64,000 bases of DNA. It comes from Liolophura sinensis (Eukaryota; Mollusca; Polyplacophora; Chitonida; Chitonidae). Made by a program: the position numbers and the translations under genes. Location: contig NW_027018021.1 in assembly GCF_032854445.1 (NCBI RefSeq), forward strand, positions 1 to 64,000. The letters are read 5' to 3'. This document shows, piece by piece, positions 47,516 to 60,943 of this stretch. Position 1 is the first letter of the stretch. Each line of letters starts with the position of its first letter. Under the pieces are notes generated by a model. It did no database searches, had not been told where the DNA came from, and saw only the letters and a list, made by a program, of their open reading frames with translations.

Positions 47516-50266
47516 ATGCGCAATTGGGCCAGGCATCTCCAGCTGTTGAAAAATTGCAAATTTCCTTGGTTTCCATGGAGTAAGAGCCGTTGCTGGGCAC
47601 GTGATCTTGACTTCATTGATTATTCATTTGTGGCTACAGCCAAAAGTATTGGTCGGAGAGCAACGCCGTTTGCACCATTCGATTTCTCGTCACAAAATAC
47701 GTCGGATTAGCCTCTTACCAGCAGCATTGGAACAGTTTTTCCACTTTTGGATTTTTGCCTGTTCTTTTTGCTAATTGAAATCGGCTGCATTAACTATGTA
47801 CAATCGCGACTGGTCATTACTATATTCAACTTTTCATTATAAGTTATGTGCCCTTCGGTAGCCCAGACGACGTCAAATCTTTGGGCCAAGCCCATTTAAC
47901 TCACCCAACAAATGTCTTACTTCTAAGTCGAAGACAAACTCAATGTCTTTATCTACATGTAGAAAAACCACACCATTTGTATGTAAAAAAAACACAAGGT
48001 ACTTGATACAATCCGCTGTAAAAAGTACAATTGAACACTGACCCACATCAATAAGGTGCCAAAGGATGCGCAATTGGGCCAGGCATCTGCAGCTGTTGAA
48101 AAATTGCAAATTTCCTTGGTTTCCATGGAGTAAGAGCCGTTGCTGGGCACGTGATCTTGACATCATTGATTATTCATTTGTGGCTACAGCCAAAAGTATT
48201 GGTCGGAGAGCAACGCGGTTTGCACCATTCGATTTCTCGTCACAAAATACGTCGGATTAGCCTCTTACCAGCAGCATTGGAACAGTTTTTCCACTTTTGG
48301 ATTTTTGCCTGGTCTTTTTGCTAATTGAAATCGGCTACATTAACTATGTACAATCGCGACTGGTCATTACTATATTCAACATTTCATTATAAGTTCTGTG
48401 CCCTTCGGTAGCCCAGACGACGTCAAATCTTTGGGCCAAGCCCATTTAACTCACCCAGCAAATGTCTTACTTCTAAGTCGAAGACAAACTCAATGTCTTT
48501 ATCTACATGTAGAAAAACCACACCATTTGTATATAAAAAAAACACAAGGTACTTGATACAACCCGCTGTAAAAAGTACAATTGAACACTGACCCACATCA
48601 ATAAGGTGCCAAAGGATGCGCAATTGGGCCAGGCATCTCCAGCTGTTGAAAAATTGCAAATTTCCTTGGTTTCCATGGAGTAAGAGCCGTTGCTGGGCAC
48701 GTGATCTTGACATCATTGATTATTCATTTGTGGCTACAGCCAAAAGTATTGGTCGGAGAGCAACGCCGTTTGCACCATTCGATTTCTCGTCACAAAATAC
48801 GTCGGATTAGCCTCTTACCAGCAGCATTGGAACAGTTTTTCCACTTTTGGATTTTTGCCTGTTCTTTTTGCTAATTGAAATCGGCTGCATTAACTATGTA
48901 CAATCGCGACTGGTCATTACTATATTCAACTTTTCATTATAAGTTAGGTGCCCTTCGGTAGCCCAGACGACGTCAAATCTTTGGGCCAAGCCCATTTAAC
49001 TCACCCAACAAATGTCTTACTTCTAAGTCGAAGACAAACTCAATGTCTTTATCTACATGTAGAAAAACCACACCATTTGTATGTAAAAAAAACACAAGGT
49101 ACTTGATACAATCCGCTGTAAAAAGTACAATTGAACACTGACCCACATCAATAAGGTGCCAAAGGATGCGCAATTGGGCCAGGCATCTGCAGCTGTTGAA
49201 AAATTGCAAATTTCCTTGGTTTCCATGGAGTAAGAGCCGTTGCTGGGCACGTGATCTTGACATCATTGATTATTCATTTGTGGCTACAGCCAAAAGTATT
49301 GGTCGGAGAGCAACGCGGTTTGCACCATTCGATTTCTCGTCACAAAATACGTCGGATTAGCCTCTTACCAGCAGCATTGGAACAGTTTTTCCACTTTTGG
49401 ATTTTTGCCTGGTCTTTTTGCTAATTGAAATCGGCTACATTAACTATGTACAATCGCGACTGGTCATTACTATATTCAACATTTCATTATAAGTTCTGTG
49501 CCCTTCGGTAGCCCAGACGACGTCAAATCTTTGGGCCAAGCCCATTTAACTCACCCAGCAAATGTCTTACTTCTAAGTCGAAGACAAACTCAATGTCTTT
49601 ATCTACATGTAGAAAAACCACACCATTTGTATATAAAAAAAACACAAGGTACTTGATACAACCCGCTGTAAAAAGTACAATTGAACACTGACCCACATCA
49701 ATAAGGTGCCAAAGGATGCGCAATTGGGCCAGGCATCTCCAGCTGTTGAAAAATTGCAAATTTCCTTGGTTTCCATGGAGTAAGAGCCGTTGCTGGGCAC
49801 GTGATCTTGACATCATTGATTATTCATTTGTGGCTACAGCCAAAAGTATTGGTCGGAGAGCAACGCCGTTTGCACCATTCGATTTCTCGTCACAAAATAC
49901 GTCGGATTAGCCTCTTACCAGCAGCATTGGAACAGTTTTTCCACTTTTGGATTTTTGCCTGTTCTTTTTGCTAATTGAAATCGGCTGCATTAACTATGTA
50001 CAATCGCGACTGGTCATTACTATATTCAACTTTTCATTATAAGTTAGGTGCCCTTCGGTAGCCCAGACGACGTCAAATCTTTGGGCCAAGCCCATTTAAC
50101 TCACCCAACAAATGTCTTACTTCTAAGTCGAAGACAAACTCAATGTCTTTATCTACATGTAGAAAAACCACACCATTTGTATGTAAAAAAAAACACAAGG
50201 TACTTGATACAATCCGCTGTAAAAAGTACAATTGAACACTGACCCACATCAATAAGGTGCCAAAGG
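47516..50266. repeat. Dimer HOR (1,100 bp), two full copies and half of a third
   Basis: Monomer starts 47516, 48066, 48616, 49166, 49716. CAACGCCGTT marks the first monomer of each dimer at 47661, 48761 and 49861. CATCTGCAGCTG marks the next monomer near 48085, 49185 and 50286; the last lies in the monomer at 50267, which completes the third dimer. TTCTGTGCCC and TTATGTG/TTAGGTG alternate in step. Copy 1 differs by GACTTCATT near 47610 and by TTATGTGCCC where copies 2 and 3 read TTAGGTGCCC. Confidence 0.88.
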
Positions 50267-53018
50267 ATGCGCAATTGGGCCAGGCATCTGCAGCTGTTGA
50301 AAAATTGCAAATTTCCTTGGTTTCCATGGAGTAAGAGCCGTTGCTGGGCACGTGATCTTGACATCATTGATTATTCATTTGTGGCTACAGCCAAAAGTAT
50401 TGGGTCGGAGAGCAACGCGGTTTGCACCATTCGATTTCTCGTCACAAAATACGTCGGATTAGCCTCTTACCAGCAGCATTGGAACAGTTTTTCCACTTTT
50501 GGATTTTTTGCCTGGTCTTTTTGCGAATTGAAATCGGCTACATTAACTATGTACAATCGCGACTGGTCATTACTATATTCAACTTTTCATTATAAGTTAT
50601 GTGCCCTTCGGTAGCCCAGACGACGTCAAATCTTTGGGCCAAGCCCATTTAACTCACCCAACAAATGTCTTACTTCTAAGTCGAAGACAAACTCAATGTC
50701 TTTATCTACATGTAGAAAAACCACACCATTTGTATATAAAAAAAACAAAAGGTACTTGATACAATCCGCTGTAAAAAGTACAATTGAACACTGACCCACA
50801 TCAATAAGGTGCCAAAGGAGGCGCAATTGGGCCAGGCATCTCCAGCTGTTGAAAAATTGCAAATTTCCTTGGTTTCCATGGAGTAAGAGCCGTTGCTGGG
50901 CACGTGATCTTGACATCATTGATTATTCATTTGTGGCTACAGCCAAAAGTATTGGTCGGAGAGCAACGCGGTTTGCACCATTCGATTTCTCGTCACAAAA
51001 TACGTCGGATTAGCCTCTTACCAGCAGCATTGGAACAGTTTTTCCACTTTTGGATTTTTGCCTGTTCTTTTTGCTAATTGAAATCGGCTGCATTAACTAT
51101 GTACAATCGCGACTGGTCATTACTATATTCAACTTTTCATTATAAGTTCTGTGCCCTTCGGTAGCCCAGACGACGTCAAATCTTTGGGCCAAGCCCATTT
51201 AACTCACCCAGCAAATGTCTTACTTCTAAGTCGAAGACAAACTCAATGTCTTTATCTACATGTAGAAAAACCACACCATTTGTATGTAAAAAAAACAAAA
51301 GGTACTTGATACAATCCGCTGTAAAAAGTACAATTGAACACTGACCCACATCAATAAGGTGCCAAAGGATGCGCAATTGGGCCAGGCATCTCCAGCTGTT
51401 GAAAAATTGCAAATTTCCTTGGTTTCCATGGAGTAAGAGCCGTTGCTGGGCACGTGATCTTGACATCATTGATTATTCATTTGTGGCTACAGCCAAAAGT
51501 ATTGGTCGGAGAGCAACGCGGTTTGCACCATTCGATTTCTCGTCACAAAATACGTCGGATTAGCCTCTTACCAGCAGCATTGGAACAGTTTTTCCACTTT
51601 TGGATTTTTGCCTGGTCTTTTTGCTTATTGAAATCAGGTACATTAACTATGTACAATCGCGACTGGTCATTACTATATTCAACATTTCATTATAAGTTCT
51701 GTGCCCTTCGGTAGCCCAGACGACGTCAAATCTTTGGGCCAAGCCCATTTAACTCACCCAACAAATGTCTTACTTCTAAGTCGAAGACAAACTCAATGTC
51801 TTTATCTACATGTAGAAAAACCACACCATTTGTATATAAAAAAAACACAAGGTACTTGATACAATCCGCTGTAAAAAGTACAATTGAACACTGACCCACA
51901 TCAATAAGGTGCCAAAGGATGCGCAATTGGGCCAGGCATCTCCAGCTGTTGAAAAATTGCAAATTTCCTTGGTTTCCATGGAGTAAGAGCCGTTGCTGGG
52001 CACGTGATCTTGACATCATTGATTATTCATTTGTGGCTACAGCCAAAAGTATTGGTCGGAGAGCAACGCGGTTTGCACCATTCGATTTCTCGTCACAAAA
52101 TACGTCGGATTAGCCTCTTACCAGCAGCATTGGAACAGTTTTTCCACTTTTGGATTTTTGCCTGTTCTTTTTGCTAATTGAAATCGGCTGCATTAACTAT
52201 GTACAATCGCGACTGGTCATTACTATATTCAACATTTCATTATAAGTTAGGTGCCCTTCGGTAGCCCAGACGACGTCAAATCTTTGGGCCAAGCCCATTT
52301 AACTCACCCAACAAATGTCTTACTTCTAAGTCGAAGACAAACTCAATGTCTTTATCTACATGTAGAAAAACCACACCATTTGTATATAAAAAAAACACAA
52401 GGTACTTGATACAACCCGCTGTAAAAAGTACAATTGAACACTGACCCACATCAATAAGGTGCCAAAGGATGCGCAATTGGGCCAGGCATCTCCAGCTGTT
52501 GAAAAATTGCAAATTTCCTTGGTTTCCATGGAGTAAGAGCCGTTGCTGGGCACGTGATCTTGACATCATTGATTATTCATTTGTGGCTACAGCCAAAAGT
52601 ATTGGTCGGAGAGCAACGCGGTTTGCACCATTCGATTTCTCGTCACAAAATACGTCGGATTAGCCTCTTACCAGCAGCATTGGAACAGTTTTTCCACTTT
52701 TGGATTTTTGCCTGTTCTTTTTGCTAATTGAAATCGGCTGCATTAACTATGTACAATCGCGACTGGTCATTACTATATTCAACTTTTCATTATAAGTTAG
52801 GTGCCCTTCGGTAGCCCAGACGACGTCAAATCTTTGGGCCAAGCCCATTTAACTCACCCAACAAATGTCTTACTTCTAAGTCGAAGACAAACTCAATGTC
52901 TTTATCTACATGTAGAAAAACCACACCATTTGTATGTAAAAAAAACACAAGGTACTTGATACAATCCGCTGTAAAAAGTACAATTGAACACTGACCCACA
53001 TCAATAAGGTGCCAAAGG
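50267..53018. repeat. Pentamer block (2,750-bp offset to the next block), copy 1
   Basis: Monomer starts 50267, 50819, 51369, 51919, 52469. The 50267 monomer has CTGCAGCTG, an extra G in ATTGGGTCGG (near 50402) and an extra T in GGATTTTTTGCC (50501). The 50819 monomer starts AGGCGCAATT instead of ATGCGCAATT. CTGCAGCTG, GGATTTTTTGCC and AGGCGC all recur about 2,750 bp downstream. The 51369 monomer carries TTGCTTATTG followed by AAATCAGGTA, a variant that reappears in the trimer HOR at 54.9 and 56.6 kb. Confidence 0.8.
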
Positions 53019-54215
53019 ATGCGCAATTGGGCCAGGCATCTGCAGCTGTTGAAAAATTGCAAATTTCCTTGTTTCCATGGAGTAAGAGCCGTTGCTGGGC
53101 ACGTGATCTTGACATCATTGATTATTCATTTGTGGCTACAGCCAAAAGTATTGGTCGGAGAGCAACGCGGTTTGCACCATTCGATTTCTCGTCACAAAAT
53201 ACGTCGGATTAGCCTCTTACCAGCAGCATTGGAACAGTTTTTCCACTTTTGGATTTTTTGCCTGGTCTTTTTGCGAATTGAAATCGGCTACATTAACTAT
53301 GTACAATCGCGACTGGTCATTACTATATTCAACTTTTCATTATAAGTTATGTGCCCTTCGGTAGCCCAGACGACGTCAAATCTTTGGGCCAAGCCCATTT
53401 AACTCACCCAACAAATGTCTTACTTCTAAGTCGAAGACAAACTCAATGTCTTTATCTACATGTAGAAAAACCATACCATTTGTATATAAAAAAAACAAAA
53501 GGTACTTGATACAATCCGCTGTAAAAAGTACAATTGAACACTGACCCACATCAATAAGGTGCCAAAGGAGGCGCAATTGGGCCAGGCATCTCCAGCTGTT
53601 GAAAAATTGCAAATTTCCTTGGTTTCCATGGAGTAAGAGCCGTTGCTGGGCACGTGATCTTGACACCATTGATTATTCATTTGTGGCTACAGCCAAAAGT
53701 ATTGGTCGGAGAGCAACGCGGTTTGCACCATTCGATTTCTCGTCACAAAATACGTCGGATTAGCCTCTTACCAGCAGCATTGGAACAGTTTTACCACTTT
53801 TGGATTTTTGCCTGGTCATTTTGCTAATTGAAATCGGCTGCATTAACTATGTACAATCGCGACTGGTCATTACTATATTCAACTTTTCATTATAAGTTAG
53901 GTGCCCTTCGGTAGCCCAGACGACGTCAAATCTTTGGGCCAAGCCCATTTAACTCACCCAACAAATGTCTTACTTCTAAGTCGAAGACAAACTCAATGTC
54001 TTTATCTACATGTAGAAAAACCACACCATTTGTATGTAAAAAAAACACAAGGTACTTGATACAACCCGCTGTAAAAAGTACAATTAAACACTGACCCACA
54101 TCAATAAGGTGCCAAAGGATGCGCAATTGGGCCAGGCATCTCCAGCTGTTGAAAAATTGCAAATTTCCTTGGTTTCCATGGAGTAAGAGCCGTTGCTGGG
54201 CACGTGATCTTGACA
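53019..54215. repeat. Partial second copy of the pentamer block
   Basis: Monomer starts 53019, 53569 and 54119. It shares CTGCAGCTG (53042), GGATTTTTTGCC (53251) and AGGCGCAATT (53569) with 50267-50819. It differs by a missing G in CCTTGTTTCC (near 53071), by GACACCATT (near 53664) and by TTTTACCACT (near 53792). Correspondence with the first block is then lost. GACACCATT plus TTTTACCACT recur together 3,850 bp (seven monomers) away, at 57514 and 57632. Confidence 0.78.
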
Positions 54216-55982
54216 TCATTGATTATTCATTTGTGGCTACAGCCAAAAGTATTGGTCGGAGAGCAACGCGGTTTGCACCATTCGATTTCTCGTCACAAAA
54301 TACGTCGGATTAGCCTCTTACCAGCAGCATTGGAACAGTTTTTCCACTTTTGGATTTTTGCCTGTTCTTTTTGCTAATTGAAATCGGCTGCATTAACTAT
54401 GTACAATCGCGACTGGTCATTACTATATTCAACTTTTCATTATAAGTTAGGTGCCCTTCGGTAGCCCAGACGACGTCAAATCTTTGGGCCAAGCCCATTT
54501 AACTCACCCAACAAATGTCTTACTTCTAAGTCGAAGACAAACTCAATGTCTTTATCTACATGTAGAAAAACCACACCATTTGTATGTAAAAAAAACAAAA
54601 GGTACTTGATACAATCCGCTGTAAAAAGTACAATTGAACACTGACCCACATCAATAAGGTGCCAAAGGATGCGCAATTGGGCCAGGCATCTCCAGCTGTT
54701 GAAAAATTGCAAATTTCCTTGGTTTCCATGGAGTAAGAGCCGTTGCTGGGCACGTGATCTTGACATCATTGATTATTCATTTGTGGCTACAGCCAAAAGT
54801 ATTGGTCGGAGAGCAACGCGGTTTGCACCATTCGATTTCTCGTCACAAAATACGTCGGATTAGCCTCTTACCAGCAGCATTGGAACAGTTTTTCCACTTT
54901 TGGATTTTTGCCTGGTCTTTTTGCTTATTGAAATCAGGTACATTAACTATGTACAATCGCGACTGGTCATTACTATATTCAACATTTCATTATAAGTTCT
55001 GTGCCCTTCGGTAGCCCAGACGACGTCAAATCTTTGGGCCAAGCCCATTTAACTCACCCAGCAAATGTCTTACTTCTAAGTCGAAGACAAACTCAATGTC
55101 TTTATCTACATGTAGAAAAACCACACCATTTGTATATAAAAAAAACACAAGGTACTTGATACAACCCGCTGTAAAAAGTACAATTGAACACTGACCCACA
55201 TCAATAAGGTGCCAAAGGATGCGCAATTGGGCCAGGCATCTCCAGCTGTTGAAAAATTGCAAATTTCCTTGGTTTCCATGGAGTAAGAGCCGTTGCTGGG
55301 CACGTGATCTTGACATCATTGATTATTCATTTGTGGCTACAGCCAAAAGTATTGGTCGGAGAGCAACGCGGTTTGCACCATTCGATTTCTCGTCACAAAA
55401 TACGTCGGATTAGCCTCTTACCAGCAGCATTGGAACAGTTTTTCCACTTTTGGATTTTTGCCTGTTCTTTTTGCTAATTGAAATCGGCTGCATTAACTAT
55501 GTACAATCGCGACTGGTCATTACTATATTCAACTTTTCATTATAAGTTAGGTGCCCTTCGGTAGCCCAGACGACGTCAAATCTTTGGGCCAAGCCCATTT
55601 AACTCACCCAACAAATGTCTTACTTCTAAGTCGAAGACAAACTCAATGTCTTTATCTACATGTAGAAAAACCACACCATTTGTATGTAAAAAAAACACAA
55701 GGTACTTGATACAATCCGCTGTAAAAAGTACAATTGAACACTGACCCACATCAATAAGGTGCCAAAGGATGCGCAATTGGGCCAGGCATCTCCAGCTGTT
55801 GAAAAATTGCAAATTTCCTTGGTTTCCATGGAGTAAGAGCCGTTGCTGGGCACGTGATCTTGACACCATTGATTATTCATTTGTGGCTACAGCCAAAAGT
55901 ATTGGTCGGAGAGCAACGCGGTTTGCACCATTCGATTTCTCGTCACAAAATACGTCGGATTAGCCTCTTACCAGCAGCATTG
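54216..55982. repeat. Trimer HOR (1,650 bp), copy 1
   Basis: Monomer starts 54669, 55219, 55769. Markers are TTGCTTATTG/AAATCAGGTA (54921-54940), TTCTGTGCCC then TTAGGTGCCC, and GACACCATT at 55862. Comparing 54661-55860 line by line with the sequence 1,650 bp downstream I see no difference. The left limit is where GACATCATT (near 54214) faces GACACCATT (near 55864). The right limit is TTTTTCCACT (near 55982) against TTTTACCACT (near 57632). Confidence 0.9.
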
Positions 55983-57632
55983 GAACAGTTTTTCCACTTT
56001 TGGATTTTTGCCTGTTCTTTTTGCTAATTGAAATCGGCTGCATTAACTATGTACAATCGCGACTGGTCATTACTATATTCAACTTTTCATTATAAGTTAG
56101 GTGCCCTTCGGTAGCCCAGACGACGTCAAATCTTTGGGCCAAGCCCATTTAACTCACCCAACAAATGTCTTACTTCTAAGTCGAAGACAAACTCAATGTC
56201 TTTATCTACATGTAGAAAAACCACACCATTTGTATGTAAAAAAAACAAAAGGTACTTGATACAATCCGCTGTAAAAAGTACAATTGAACACTGACCCACA
56301 TCAATAAGGTGCCAAAGGATGCGCAATTGGGCCAGGCATCTCCAGCTGTTGAAAAATTGCAAATTTCCTTGGTTTCCATGGAGTAAGAGCCGTTGCTGGG
56401 CACGTGATCTTGACATCATTGATTATTCATTTGTGGCTACAGCCAAAAGTATTGGTCGGAGAGCAACGCGGTTTGCACCATTCGATTTCTCGTCACAAAA
56501 TACGTCGGATTAGCCTCTTACCAGCAGCATTGGAACAGTTTTTCCACTTTTGGATTTTTGCCTGGTCTTTTTGCTTATTGAAATCAGGTACATTAACTAT
56601 GTACAATCGCGACTGGTCATTACTATATTCAACATTTCATTATAAGTTCTGTGCCCTTCGGTAGCCCAGACGACGTCAAATCTTTGGGCCAAGCCCATTT
56701 AACTCACCCAGCAAATGTCTTACTTCTAAGTCGAAGACAAACTCAATGTCTTTATCTACATGTAGAAAAACCACACCATTTGTATATAAAAAAAACACAA
56801 GGTACTTGATACAACCCGCTGTAAAAAGTACAATTGAACACTGACCCACATCAATAAGGTGCCAAAGGATGCGCAATTGGGCCAGGCATCTCCAGCTGTT
56901 GAAAAATTGCAAATTTCCTTGGTTTCCATGGAGTAAGAGCCGTTGCTGGGCACGTGATCTTGACATCATTGATTATTCATTTGTGGCTACAGCCAAAAGT
57001 ATTGGTCGGAGAGCAACGCGGTTTGCACCATTCGATTTCTCGTCACAAAATACGTCGGATTAGCCTCTTACCAGCAGCATTGGAACAGTTTTTCCACTTT
57101 TGGATTTTTGCCTGTTCTTTTTGCTAATTGAAATCGGCTGCATTAACTATGTACAATCGCGACTGGTCATTACTATATTCAACTTTTCATTATAAGTTAG
57201 GTGCCCTTCGGTAGCCCAGACGACGTCAAATCTTTGGGCCAAGCCCATTTAACTCACCCAACAAATGTCTTACTTCTAAGTCGAAGACAAACTCAATGTC
57301 TTTATCTACATGTAGAAAAACCACACCATTTGTATGTAAAAAAAACACAAGGTACTTGATACAATCCGCTGTAAAAAGTACAATTGAACACTGACCCACA
57401 TCAATAAGGTGCCAAAGGATGCGCAATTGGGCCAGGCATCTCCAGCTGTTGAAAAATTGCAAATTTCCTTGGTTTCCATGGAGTAAGAGCCGTTGCTGGG
57501 CACGTGATCTTGACACCATTGATTATTCATTTGTGGCTACAGCCAAAAGTATTGGTCGGAGAGCAACGCGGTTTGCACCATTCGATTTCTCGTCACAAAA
57601 TACGTCGGATTAGCCTCTTACCAGCAGCATTG
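55983..57632. repeat. Trimer HOR (1,650 bp), copy 2
   Basis: Monomer starts 56319, 56869, 57419. Every marker of copy 1 is repeated: TTGCTTATTG/AAATCAGGTA at 56571-56590 and GACACCATT at 57512. A third copy does not follow: from 57632 on, the monomer reads TTTTACCACT and GGTCATTTTGC like the monomer at 53569. That suggests the trimer duplication was inserted into an older order. Confidence 0.88.
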
Positions 57633-60600
57633 GAACAGTTTTACCACTTTTGGATTTTTGCCTGGTCATTTTGCTAATTGAAATCGGCTACATTAACTAT
57701 GTACAATCGCGACTGGTCATTACTATATTCAACATTTCATTATAAGTTCTGTGCCCTTCGGTAGCCCAGACGACGTCAAATCTTTGGGCCAAGCCCATTT
57801 AACTCACCCAGCAAATGTCTTACTTCTAAGTCGAAGACAAACTCAATGTCTTTATCTACATGTAGAAAAACCACACCATTTGTATATAAAAAAAACACAA
57901 GGTACTTGATACAACCCGCTGTAAAAAGTACAATTAAACACTGACCCACATCAATAAGGTGCCAAAGGATGCGCAATTGGGCCAGGCATCTCCAGCTGTT
58001 GAAAAATTGCAAATTTCCTTGGTTTCCATGGAGTAAGAGCCGTTGCTGGGCACGTGATCTTGACATCATTGATTATTCATTTGTGGCTACAGCCAAAAGT
58101 ATTGGTCGGAGAGCAACGCGGTTTGCACCATTCGATTTCTCGTCACAAAATACGTCGGATTAGCCTCTTACCAGCAGCATTGGAACAGTTTTTCCACTTT
58201 TGGATTTTTGCCTGTTCTTTTTGCTAATTGAAATCGGCTGCATTAACTATGTACAATCGCGACTGGTCATTACTATATTCAACTTTTCATTATAAGTTAG
58301 GTGCCCTTCGGTAGCCCAGACGACGTCAAATCTTTGGGCCAAGCCCATTTAACTCACCCAACAAATGTCTTACTTCTAAGTCGAAGACAAACTCAATGTC
58401 TTTATCTACATGTAGAAAAACCACACCATTTGTATATAAAAAAAACAAAAGGTACTTGATACAATCCGCTGTAAAAAGTACAGTTGAACACTGACCCACA
58501 TCAATAAGGTGCCAAAGGATGCGCAATTGGGCCAGGCATCTCCAGCTGTTGAAAAATTGCAAATTTCCTTGGTTTCCATGGAGTAAGAGCCGTTGCTGGG
58601 CACGTGATCTTGACATCATTGATTATTCATTTGTGGCTACAGCCAAAAGTATTGGTCGGAGAGCAACGCGGTTTGCACCATTCGATTTCTCGTCACAAAA
58701 TACGTCGGATTAGCCTCTTACCAGCAGCATTGGAACAGTTTTTCCACTTTTGGATTTTTGCCTGGTCATTTTGCTAATTGAAATCGGCTACATTAACTAT
58801 GTACAATCGCGACTGGTCATTACTATATTCAACATTTCATTATAAGTTATGTGCCCTTCGGTAGCCCAGACGACGTCAAATCTTTGGGCCAAGCCCATTT
58901 AACTCACCCAGCAAATGTCTTACTTCTAAGTCGAAGACAAACTCAATGTCTTTATCTACATGTAGAAAAACCACACCATTTGTATATAAAAAAAACACAA
59001 GGTACTTGATACAACCCGCTGTAAAAAGTACAATTAAACACTGACCCACATCAATAAGGTGCCAAAGGATGCGCAATTGGGCCAGGCATCTCCAGCTGTT
59101 GAAAAATTGCAAATTTCCTTGGTTTCCATGGAGTAAGAGCCGTTGCTGGGCACGTGATCTTGACATCATTGATTATTCATTTGTGGCTACAGCCAAAAGG
59201 ATTGGTCGGAGAGCAACGCGGTTTGCACCATTCGATTTCTCGTCACAAAATACGTCGGATTAGCCTCTTACCAGCAGCATTGGAACAGTTTTTCCACTTT
59301 TGGATTTTTGCCTGGTCATTTTGCTAATTGAAATCGGCTACATTAACTATGTAAAATCGCGACTGGTCATTACTATATTCAACTTTTCATTATAAGTTAT
59401 GTGCCCTTCGGTAGCCCAGACGACGTCAAATCTTTGGGTCAAGCCCATTTAACTCACCCAACAAATGTCTTACTTCTAAGTCGAAGACAAACTCAATGTC
59501 TTTATCTACATGTAGAAAAACCACACCATTTGTATATAAAAAAAACACAAGGTACTTGATACAATCCGCTGTAAAAAGTACAATTGAACACTGACCCACA
59601 TCAATAAGGTGCCAAAGGATGCGCAATTGGGCCAGGCATCTCCAGCTGTTGAAAAATTGCAAATTTCCTTGGTTTCCATGGAGTAAGAGCCGTTGCTGGG
59701 CACGTGATCTTGACATCATTGATTATTCATTTGTGGCTACAGCCAAAAGTATTGGTCGGAGAGCAACGCGGTTTGCACCATTCGATTTCTCGTCACAAAA
59801 TACGTCGGATTAGCCTCTTACCAGCAGCATTGGAACAGTTTTTCCACTTTTGGATTTTTGCCTGGTCTTTTTGCGAATTGAAATCGGCTACATTAACTAT
59901 GTACAATCGCGACTGGTCATTACTATATTCAACATTTCATTATAAGTTCTGTGCCCTTCGGTAGCCCAGACGACGTCAAATCTTTGGGCCAAGCCCATTT
60001 AACTCACCCAACAAATGTCTTACTTCTAAGTCGAAGACAAACTCAATGTCTTTATCTACATGTAGAAAAACCACACCATTTGTATGTAAAAAAAACAAAA
60101 GGTACTTGATACAATCCGCTGTAAAAAGTACAATTGAACACTGACCCACATCAATAAGGTGCCAAAGGATGCGCAATTGGGCCAGGCATCTCCAGCTGTT
60201 GAAAAATTGCAAATTTCCTTGGTTTCCATGGAGTAAGAGCCGTTGCTGGGCACGTGATCTTGACATCATTGATTATTCATTTGTGGCTACAGCCAAAAGT
60301 ATTGGTCGGAGAGCAACGCGGTTTGCACCATTCGATTTCTCGTCACAAAATACGTCGGATTAGCCTCTTACCAGCAGCATTGGAACAGTTTTTCCACTTT
60401 TGGATTTTTGCCTGTTCTTTTTGCTAATTGAAATCGGCTGCATTAACTATGTACAATCGCGACTGGTCATTACTATATTCAACTTTTCATTATAAGTTAT
60501 GTGCCCTTCGGTAGCCCAGACGACGTCAAATCTTTGGGCCAAGCCCATTTAACTCACCCAACAAATGTCTTACTTCTAAGTCGAAGACAAACTCAATGTC

Positions 60601-60943
60601 TTTATCTACATGTAGAAAAACCACACCATTTGTATGTAAAAAAAACAAAAGGTACTTGATACAATCCGCTGTAAAAAGTACAATTGAACACTGACCCACA
60701 TCAATAAGGTGCCAAAGGATGCGCAATTGGGCCAGGCATCTCCAGCTGTTGAAAAATTGCAAATTTCCTTGGTTTCCATGGAGTAAGAGCCGTTGCTGGG
60801 CACGTGATCTTGACATCATTGATTATTCATTTGTGGCTACAGCCAAAAGTATTGGTCGGAGAGCAACGCGGTTTGCACCATTCGATTTCTCGTCACAAAA
60901 TACGTCGGATTAGCCTCTTACCAGCAGCATTGGAACAGTTTTT
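57633..60943. repeat. Mixed satellite monomers
   Basis: Monomer starts 57969, 58519, 59069, 59619, 60169, 60719. Ordinary copies with known variants. Private or rare changes: ACAGTTGAACAC near 58481, AAAAGGATTGG near 59197 (also near 37199), GTAAAATCGC near 59351 and GGGTCAAGCCC near 59437. I see no clean higher-order period here. Confidence 0.82.

Noticed and set aside
50267-50614. 115-codon frame, and the similar 108-codon (53019-53345) and 113-codon (61032-61373) frames
   Set aside because: Each arises from a private indel that shifts one repeat frame into another. They are not conserved in neighbouring copies.
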